Of a stretch of DNA of 16,471 bases, positions 1-5,941 are shown piece by piece. The stretch comes from Verrucomicrobia bacterium UBA3214. GTDB taxonomy: Bacteria > Verrucomicrobiota > Kiritimatiellia > RFP12 > UBA1067. The notes below the pieces were generated by a model that saw only the letters and a program-made list of their open reading frames with translations, was not told the DNA's origin and searched no databases. Each line of letters opens with the position of its first letter. Positions within the stretch are counted from its first letter, which is position 1. The stretch is from positions 1 to 16,471 of the forward strand of contig DEWI01000056.1 in NCBI GenBank assembly GCA_002363575.1. Reading direction: 5' to 3'. Position numbers and translations under genes: made by a program.

Positions 1-771
1 CCGGACGCCTACCACTTGCACTCCAAACTCAAAGGTGAAGACTGGGGGCTTGGGTGGATCGGCGCCACGACGTTCAAGGCGACCGAGGATCTCTCGTTCG
101 GCCTCGTCTATCGCTCGCAGATACGCCACAACATCCGCGGCAACTTCGATCTCGATGGCAATGTCAGCGGCACTGCCGCCGGCGACCTCGGGCTGTACGC
201 GGGCGACAACTATCTCGGCCGCGACATCCACATCAGCCAGGATATCTACGAGCGCCAGCGTGCGCACCGCGGCGCCAGCGCCCATCTTACACTACCGCGC
301 AGCATCGTGGGCGGCGTGAACTGGAACGTGACCCAGCGCTACCGCGTCGGCGCCAGCGTCACGTGGACGGAGTGGTCGAGCGTCGATACGATCAACTTCC
401 GCATTCGCGAATACGGCTTCAAGCAGCCGCTCAGGTGGAACGACGTGTGGCGTTTCGGCGTCGGCATGGAATACGATCTCTACGATTGGCTCACGACGCG
501 CATTGGCTACGCCTACGATATGGATCCGTCGTCCAAGCACAACGGCACCACGATGATTCCGTCGGGCGACCGCCACATCATCGGCACGGGCCTTGGCTTC
601 AAGGTCACGGACAACCTCTTCATCGATCTCGGCTACACCTTCATACGCATGAACAACCACAACAGGACGATCACCCTGAAGACGCAGAGCGGCGAGGAAA
701 AGCACTACCGCTGGTCCACCCGCAACGGCTTCTCGCATCTTCCTTCGCTTACCGTGCGCTACTACTTCTAA
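1..771 (+). CDS. FadL/OmpP1-type outer-membrane transport protein, 3' part
   Basis: The frame is open from the first base, so the 5' end lies outside the window; 256 residues remain. The protein is rich in alternating aromatic and polar strands typical of an outer-membrane beta barrel. Segments such as YRSQIRHNIRGNFDL, the WTEWSSVD strand, RFGVGMEYDLYDWLTTRIGYAYD and GLGFKVTDNLFIDLGYTF match the C-terminal barrel of the FadL/OmpP1 (toluene_X) family. The chain ends in RYYF, and a terminal Phe is the usual outer-membrane insertion signal for the BAM complex. The family carries hydrophobic compounds such as long-chain fatty acids across the outer membrane; the substrate here cannot be told. The N-terminal plug domain and signal peptide are not visible. 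A strong terminator follows 34 bases after the stop, so this is the last gene of its transcript. The family call is firm, the substrate unknown. Confidence 0.88.
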   Translation, partial: PDAYHLHSKLKGEDWGLGWIGATTFKATEDLSFGLVYRSQIRHNIRGNFDLDGNVSGTAAGDLGLYAGDNYLGRDIHISQDIYERQRAHRGASAHLTLPRSIVGGVNWNVTQRYRVGASVTWTEWSSVDTINFRIREYGFKQPLRWNDVWRFGVGMEYDLYDWLTTRIGYAYDMDPSSKHNGTTMIPSGDRHIIGTGLGFKVTDNLFIDLGYTFIRMNNHNRTITLKTQSGEEKHYRWSTRNGFSHLPSLTVRYYF

Positions 772-804
772 GCGAACAAGACTATTCCACACTCATAAAC
801 ATAT

Positions 805-839
805 ATCGCCGGGGCAAATACAACCCCGGCGATTTTTTT
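805..839 (+). terminator. Rho-independent terminator after the FadL-like gene
   Basis: A perfect 10-bp stem, ATCGCCGGGG (805-814) pairing with CCCCGGCGAT (824-833), has a 9-base loop and is followed directly by six T residues. It lies between two convergent genes. The T-run is on the + strand, so it serves the FadL-like gene. Read from the - strand, the stem is followed by a mixed AT sequence, not a clean T-run, so I do not call it bidirectional. Confidence 0.93.
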
Positions 840-872
840 GCGCCGGCGCGCGGCGTTAAAGCGCGGCGGCGT

Positions 873-2204
873 TCACTGCCCGATCCATATCGCGGAGGCG
901 GAAGGCGCGTGCGCTTCGAGGAAGGGCGCCGAGCGCTCTTCCCCTAGGATGAAGAGGATGGTGGAAAGCGCGTCGGCATCCATCGCGGATTGCGGATGCA
1001 CCACCGTGACGGAGAAGGCGGAAGGCGCTGCCGTCTCGCCGCTCCGCGCGTCTTTTATATGGTCGCCGCGGAAATATCTGCCGCTTGTGCTCAGGGACAT
1101 GCCGCGCGTCAATTCGACGACGCGCGAAGAGCCGTAGATGCCGGCGCGCCATTTTCCGCCGCAAGCCTTGAGATTGCCTCCGAGATCGAGCAGCGCGTCG
1201 CATTCGCCGATGCGCGCGGCGGCGAGATCGAGCGCGTAGCCCTTCGCTATCCCTCCGAGATCGAGCGTGGCGCGACCGCGCCAGCGCGGATCGAACGCCC
1301 CTCCGGAGGCGTCGCGAAAGCGGAACGCCGCTGCATAGCAATCTCTGACGCGCGGGGAGCAGCGCGCAAGCACGGCTTCGTCGTCGAGTTCTGCCGCGGC
1401 GAGGCGGGAGAGTTCGCTCGCGGGGTCGTGTGCGTTGAGAAGTTTCTCGATTTCCGCGAAAGTCTCGCGAACGGCGGCGGCCTTCGGGAGATCCGCCGCG
1501 TCGCGGCATTTGAAGGATGCGATCGTCCCCATCACCGGCCATTCGACTTGCTCGACGCCGGCGCGGCGTGTGCAGCCGCTCAGCGCGAACGCGAGCGCGA
1601 GCGGCGCTACAAGGCGCGCGGCGCGCCGCAGCCCCGCGAGGACGGGATGCGGCGCATGCGCTCGCGCAGAGTCCGCGGCTGCTTGTTCGGGAGGGTTTTC
1701 GACGATTAGCGCCGTGGCGCGCGCGCGCTCCACTTCCTCGAAATGCGCGCGGTAGAATTCCGGAGTCGCTTCTTCGGCGAAAATGAAAAGCACGCGCCCG
1801 GGGATCGTCGAAGCTTCGAGAAGCCCTGCTTCGCGCGTCGCGCCGCCTGCTGCAACGGCCGTATAGGGCGAGTGGTTCTGCGTCAGCAAGGAGAGGTGGC
1901 CGGGCGCCGCATTGTGCACGGAGTTCGCGAAGCCCGCAGGACTCATCTCGCCTTCATCGTGCATCTGGCGGATGAGCTTGAGCGTAGTGCCGATCTCCCC
2001 CCAGCGGCTCGCAAAGACGACGGGAAGGGCGCGCGCCGCCTCGGCACCTTCCTGCTCCGCGAGGCGGGCGAGCGCCGCGTGCGCAACCGCGAGCGCGGCT
2101 TTTTCCAGCGCGGTGAGGCGCCGGCGCTCCATCGCCGGGATGAACGAGACGTCGGGTTTCGCGCCGTCGGCGCCGTCCCAGTTTTCTTCGACGAGTATTT
2201 TCAT
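873..2204 (-). CDS. Fusion: ketoacyl-synthase-like chain-length-factor domain + ApbE-type FAD:protein FMN transferase
   Basis: The protein has 443 residues. Residues 1-170 match the beta-ketoacyl-synthase-like family (PF13723 type) found in aryl-polyene clusters: FIPAMERRRLTALEKAALAVAH (21-42), FASRWGEIGTTLKLI (64-78), FANSVHNAAPG (92-102) and TAVAAGGATREAGLLEA (115-131). The catalytic Cys of a true ketosynthase is absent there. Residues 192-211 are a basic-hydrophobic stretch ending in ALSGC, a lipobox-like signal. Residues 212-443 are ApbE: ELSRL (264-268), DLGGIAKGYALD (315-326), DLGGNLKACGG (340-350), SLSTSGRYFR (370-379), HIKDARSGE (382-390) and the metal-site region AMDADALSTILF (407-418). 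ApbE enzymes attach FMN to Thr/Ser of target proteins, normally outside the cytoplasm. The start at 2204 is chosen because the family begins there; an upstream in-frame start at 2282 would overlap the preceding gene. The Shine-Dalgarno is weak. It is the last gene of the minus-strand run, 55 bases after its neighbour. No FMN-acceptor or fatty-acid-type partner is in the window. Confidence 0.85.
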   Translation of the reverse strand: MKILVEENWDGADGAKPDVSFIPAMERRRLTALEKAALAVAHAALARLAEQEGAEAARALPVVFASRWGEIGTTLKLIRQMHDEGEMSPAGFANSVHNAAPGHLSLLTQNHSPYTAVAAGGATREAGLLEASTIPGRVLFIFAEEATPEFYRAHFEEVERARATALIVENPPEQAAADSARAHAPHPVLAGLRRAARLVAPLALAFALSGCTRRAGVEQVEWPVMGTIASFKCRDAADLPKAAAVRETFAEIEKLLNAHDPASELSRLAAAELDDEAVLARCSPRVRDCYAAAFRFRDASGGAFDPRWRGRATLDLGGIAKGYALDLAAARIGECDALLDLGGNLKACGGKWRAGIYGSSRVVELTRGMSLSTSGRYFRGDHIKDARSGETAAPSAFSVTVVHPQSAMDADALSTILFILGEERSAPFLEAHAPSASAIWIGQ

Positions 2205-2259
2205 GTTTCCGTGCTTCGGGAATGGCCGCGCGGTCTGGCCGCCGGCCGAACGTGTCCAA

Positions 2260-3897
2260 TCAATTGGCCGCGGTCTCGTCATCGGTATCGATGGCGAGAT
2301 GGAGCCTCACCTGGTCGAAATACGAAAGCTCCAGCGGCAGGGAATACGGGATGTCGAGCTTTTCGAGGATTTGCTTCAGGGTCGCCTCGGGATCGGGGAG
2401 GCGCAACGACGCTATATAGCCGGTGGATACGTAACAGTTCCCCATGGGCGCTATGTCGGCAAAGATGGTTTTGCCTTTGATGTTCTGGCGCGTCGAGAAG
2501 TTCGGAAGCACGAGGAAGACGTCGTCGCCCGTCATCAGATTGCGGCATTTCATGCCCAGTCCGCTTTTCACGGCCTGCACGACGAGCCAGCAATTGTTGA
2601 GATTGGCGAAATACGGCGCGATCTTTTTCTCCGCCTTGCTGAAATCCTCCGGATCGTCAAGGACGCGCTTTACCGCGCACGGTTCGCCGTCGGCCGTCCC
2701 CATGAGGGCGGCGAACCATGTCAAGATCGAATCGTTCGTATCTTCGCAGTACGGAGAAGGCTGGAACGTCTCTTCTCCCGAGAGTTCTCGCATCCTATTC
2801 GTCTCCGCCGGTGTGAGCGCCGGGAAGATGCGGTCTTCGATAAAGTTTCTGATGAGCGTGCGCACGAGCGCATAGCTGTCGAGAAGGCGCTGGCGCGCGG
2901 CGGGATCCTTGACGAAGCGGAAATCGCTCGTGCGCACCGACGGGATGGAAGGCGGTACGAGCGCGAGGTTCTCTTCGATGATGTCTCGGCAGCCGGAGGA
3001 ATCGTCGAATATGCAGGCGTCGTAATCCCGGCCGTCGCGAAGGTCTGGCGCGCCGGGCTGCGGGGCGTCGCCGGTTTCGAGCTGGAGCGGGGAATCCAAT
3101 GATCCTTTTGCATTCGGCACGAGCTTTTCGAGCTGCTTCAGCATATTGCGCGGCGATGGCTCCGGATCGATCCTTCCCGAGGCGAGCATTTCGGAAAACG
3201 AGTGCCCGCCGAAATCCCATCCCGGAATGTCATATATCAGATCAGAAAGCAGCAGCGCGAGAGCCTGCAAATCGGCGTCGTCCATCCGGTCGAGTCGATA
3301 TATCGGCAGAAGCTGGGCAAGCGCGCTTTTCTGGCAAGGCCGGTTGCGGATTCCCGAAACGAGCGCCTGCGCGCGATCGGCGCTGAATGCGCCCGGTGTT
3401 TCGTGCAGCGCCCTGGCTAGCAAATCGTCGATCGCCTTTATCGTCGCCGTCTTCGGTTCGAGCAGCTTCGCGGTATCGGCGAGCTTGAAGAGTTCGTCCG
3501 CCGTGAATTCCTTGCGCCCGCAGCGTCTGTAGTGGAGAAGGTGGTGCTTGAGGGCGATTTCCTTCAACTCGAGGAACAGGTCGGGATCCGCGTCTTCGGC
3601 GTTGATGCCCAAATCGCCGACGATCCACATGGAGTCCGTCGCCTGTCCGCTGTCGAGGATATGCAAAGAGGGGGGCTCTTCGGATTCGCGCTCTTGGAGG
3701 TATGCGTCTATCGTGACGTCGCCAAAATCCGCGAAGGCGGGCGACTGCGGCGCATTCCGCAGGCAAGAATCTATGAAGCCTTCGTACGGTACGTACCCAT
3801 AGACCTTGAGAACGGCGGCGAGGTATTCCTCCAGAAACGCCCGTTGTTCCGGGGTCGGCGTGCCGATGGCATCTTCGCCGCTTTTTCCGTTTTTCAT
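2260..3897 (-). CDS. Uncharacterised 545-residue cytoplasmic protein
   Basis: I do not recognise this protein. It is a long, compositionally normal reading frame with no signal peptide or membrane segment, an acidic bias and a mixed helix/strand look. The N-terminal part (about 1-330) is mainly helical with many D/E-rich stretches. The last 110 residues contain a strand-rich block (NCWLVVQAVKSGLGMKCRNL, then TGDDVFLVLPNF and GKTIFADIAPMGNCYVSTGY) that loosely recalls the beta-rich tails of some SEC-C-type proteins, but the SEC-C cysteine motif is absent. A GGAGG Shine-Dalgarno lies at 3907-3911. It is 9 bases from the Met codon at 3897 and only 3 from the one at 3903, so I place the start at 3897; starting at 3903 would add two residues. 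It sits 47 bases after the radical SAM gene and 55 before the ApbE fusion, same strand, with no terminator between, so it is probably co-transcribed. Existence is well supported; function is unknown. Confidence 0.8.
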   Translation of the reverse strand: MKNGKSGEDAIGTPTPEQRAFLEEYLAAVLKVYGYVPYEGFIDSCLRNAPQSPAFADFGDVTIDAYLQERESEEPPSLHILDSGQATDSMWIVGDLGINAEDADPDLFLELKEIALKHHLLHYRRCGRKEFTADELFKLADTAKLLEPKTATIKAIDDLLARALHETPGAFSADRAQALVSGIRNRPCQKSALAQLLPIYRLDRMDDADLQALALLLSDLIYDIPGWDFGGHSFSEMLASGRIDPEPSPRNMLKQLEKLVPNAKGSLDSPLQLETGDAPQPGAPDLRDGRDYDACIFDDSSGCRDIIEENLALVPPSIPSVRTSDFRFVKDPAARQRLLDSYALVRTLIRNFIEDRIFPALTPAETNRMRELSGEETFQPSPYCEDTNDSILTWFAALMGTADGEPCAVKRVLDDPEDFSKAEKKIAPYFANLNNCWLVVQAVKSGLGMKCRNLMTGDDVFLVLPNFSTRQNIKGKTIFADIAPMGNCYVSTGYIASLRLPDPEATLKQILEKLDIPYSLPLELSYFDQVRLHLAIDTDDETAAN

Positions 3898-3906
3898 TTG
3901 CATCGT

Positions 3907-3911
3907 CCTCC
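3907..3911 (-). promoter_or_regulatory. Shine-Dalgarno GGAGG deciding the start of the 545-residue protein
   Basis: GGAGG is followed by ACG, then ATG (3903), CAA, ATG (3897). The spacing is 3 bases to the first Met and 9 to the second, so the second is the better start. Confidence 0.6.
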
Positions 3912-3944
3912 GTGCGATGGATTCCCCCGGCGCGCCTCGCGGCG

Positions 3945-4844
3945 TCAGCGGACTGTGCCATGCTCAGGCGGCATGTTTTCGCCCAATAGCGCCAGCGCCG
4001 GATCGGCCGCTGCGAGATCCTGTATCCAGCCGTTCTCGAAGCCGAAATCCGCCGCTGCCTCCGTAACGCTTTCGTATTCCTCTCTCGTGACCGTGCGGTC
4101 GAGCGGCGGCATGTCCTTCGCCATATACGCCGGCGTGTACTGGGCCATGACGGAAACGGCGATGTCGCTGGAAAGCCCGGTGGCGAGCCAGGCGAGATTT
4201 TCTATCGCTTCGTCGGCATGGCCCGGCAGAACGAGTATGCGCACGACAAGGCGGGTGTTCGCGGCGGCCCACCCCACGGCGGCGCGCGCCTTCTCCACGT
4301 AGTCCGGCGCGGACGAGAGCCGCGCGGCCGTCTCGTTCCGCGAGTATCTGAGATCGAAGAGCGCAATATCGCAAAGCTCGCGATATTCCTCGAGCGTCTC
4401 GATGCGCTCGTAGCCGGACGAGTTCCAGACGAACGGCAGCGCCACGCCGTCCGCAGCGAGCGCGTGCGCCGCCTCGCGTATGTACGGGAGGTAGGGCGTC
4501 GGCGAGACGAGGTTCCAGTTTTCCGCGCGGTCGTCGATGGCGAGCGTGCGCATGATTTGCGCCAGGCGCTCTGTCGTCACGTCTTCCCCCGCGCCTTTCC
4601 ACGACCACGGGGAATTCTGGCAATACACGCATTTCATCGTGCAGCGCGAGAAGAATATGCAGCCGCTGCCATGCTCGCCGGCGATCGGCGGCTCTTCGCC
4701 GAAATGCAGCCCCCAGCGGAAAACGCGCGCGCACGCTCCGGCTCCGCAGAATCCCGCGCGCGGCCCCGCCGCGCCGCGCGCAGGCGCGAAACGCGCGGCG
4801 CGGCAGCGGCGCGGGCAAAGCTCGCACGCAGCGCCTTCGCTCAC
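3945..4844 (-). CDS. Radical SAM protein, PflX-like (pyruvate formate-lyase-activating-enzyme relative)
   Basis: The protein has 299 residues. The radical SAM cluster motif CX3CX2C is present as CTMKCVYC (C68, C72, C75), inside the family signature GSGCIFFSRCTMKCVYCQN. It is preceded by the cysteine-rich N-terminus CELCPRRC (C7, C10, C14) and GFCGAG (C33), which mark the PflX/COG1313 branch. NLVSPTPYLPYI and FVWNSSGYERIETLEEY match further conserved blocks. These enzymes cleave S-adenosylmethionine to a 5'-deoxyadenosyl radical; the substrate of this branch is not established, so I do not call it a glycyl-radical activase. The start is GTG at 4844, overlapping the stop of the preceding gene (GTGA), with an AAGGAGG Shine-Dalgarno at 4849-4855, 4 bases away. 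The tight overlap argues for translational coupling to the lysozyme-like gene. No glycyl-radical enzyme is nearby. Confidence 0.88.
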   Translation of the reverse strand: MSEGAACELCPRRCRAARFAPARGAAGPRAGFCGAGACARVFRWGLHFGEEPPIAGEHGSGCIFFSRCTMKCVYCQNSPWSWKGAGEDVTTERLAQIMRTLAIDDRAENWNLVSPTPYLPYIREAAHALAADGVALPFVWNSSGYERIETLEEYRELCDIALFDLRYSRNETAARLSSAPDYVEKARAAVGWAAANTRLVVRILVLPGHADEAIENLAWLATGLSSDIAVSVMAQYTPAYMAKDMPPLDRTVTREEYESVTEAAADFGFENGWIQDLAAADPALALLGENMPPEHGTVR

Positions 4845-5941
4845 TCCCCCTCCTTCGGGCGCGATGCTTCCGGCGCGGACGGCTCTTTCTTCTTCAGCTT
4901 GATTTCGATAGGGACGAAGGCGTCGGGGTTTTCGGCGCGCTTGACGATTTTCTCCGCGTATTCATCCGAATACCAGCGGTCGGTGTCGGTGCGGTCGCGG
5001 CGTCCGTTGTAGCGCTGGAGGGCGCGCAGCCAGCCGTCGAAGAAGCCTTCCGGGCGTTCCGCGGCGGGGCGCGCGGATGCGCCGAAGCCCTTGCGCGAGA
5101 GATACATGATGGCGGCGCGCACGTTGTTCGTGACGTTGCCTTCGTTGCGCGCGCGCGGCTTGACGAGTCCCACGAGTTCCTTTTCCCTCCCCCAGTCGCC
5201 CGGCACGTTGACCTGGAGAGGATCCACCGCCCATGCCGCGATTGACTGCGGGCCGTTGCCTCCGGACTCTTCGATCATGTGCGCCTTGACCAGCGCGGGT
5301 GTCAGGTCTGCGATTTTCGCGGCCTGCTTTTCGCTGCCTCCGCACCACTTCGCTTTCGCGGCGTTGAACTCGCCCACCATGCGCTCGATCAGTTTGTCGT
5401 GGCGCTGGTAGCGCTCGTCCTCGAAGCCGCGGAACACAAGCGCGGGACGCTTCGGCACGGATGGCGCCGCCGCGGCGCCCGCCGCGCGCGGCGCGGCGCC
5501 GCGGCTTTTCAGGTACGGTTCAATCAGATGCACGCGCACGAACGCCTCGATGCGCTTGATTGTCTCTAGCTCCTCTGCGGTCACGAAGCGCCGGTCAATA
5601 TACAACTCGCCCCAATCGTCGAAAAGGAAATCGCCCAGCCCTCCGGTGTCGATCGTGTAGCGCAGCGCGGCCTTCGAGGCCGGCACTTCCGCGACGCCGC
5701 GCGCCGCGTTCGCTGCATGGTGCGCGGCTTCGCGACGCGATGCGCGCGACGCGATCTGCATCGCTTCCAGCGCGAGCGGCACGGTCTGCGCGAATGCCGC
5801 GGGATCGAAGCGCAGGCGCGCCGTGCCGGATGGCGCGGCGCGCCGCGCCTGCGCGGGTTTCGCGGCCGCCGGCGCGAGCGCGGGCGCGAGAGTCGCGAAA
5901 GTTGCGAGTGCCGCCGCCGTCAAACTCGCAAACCGGCGCAT
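4841..5941 (-). CDS. Secreted lysozyme-fold protein, probable lytic transglycosylase-like
   Basis: The protein has 366 residues. The N-terminus (MRRF, then a hydrophobic Ala/Leu stretch to about residue 27 ending in APAAAKPA) is a Sec signal peptide. Residues 30-165 are a low-identity region with an Ala-rich linker around 140-155. Residues 205-330 look like a soluble-lytic-transglycosylase/lysozyme fold: VKAHMIEESGGN (209-220) supplies the catalytic-type Glu before Ser (E214 or E215), followed by AWAVDPLQVNVPGDWG, NVTNNVRAAIMYLSRKG and the ALQRYNG motif (298-304) expected before the closing helices. Such enzymes cut the glycan strand of peptidoglycan in the periplasm. The C-terminal tail is charged (KKKEPSAPEAS). 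The start at ATG 5941 overlaps the gyrA stop (TGATG); GTG at 5944 is an alternative, but the GGAG upstream is better spaced for the ATG. Fold assignment is by motif only and the exact family is uncertain. Confidence 0.72.
   Translation of the reverse strand: MRRFASLTAAALATFATLAPALAPAAAKPAQARRAAPSGTARLRFDPAAFAQTVPLALEAMQIASRASRREAAHHAANAARGVAEVPASKAALRYTIDTGGLGDFLFDDWGELYIDRRFVTAEELETIKRIEAFVRVHLIEPYLKSRGAAPRAAGAAAAPSVPKRPALVFRGFEDERYQRHDKLIERMVGEFNAAKAKWCGGSEKQAAKIADLTPALVKAHMIEESGGNGPQSIAAWAVDPLQVNVPGDWGREKELVGLVKPRARNEGNVTNNVRAAIMYLSRKGFGASARPAAERPEGFFDGWLRALQRYNGRRDRTDTDRWYSDEYAEKIVKRAENPDAFVPIEIKLKKKEPSAPEASRPKEGE

Noticed and set aside
1912..3102. 396-codon open frame on the plus strand
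   Set aside because: It lies antisense to the ApbE fusion and the 545-residue gene, crosses both, and has the Arg/Val-rich composition of a GC shadow.
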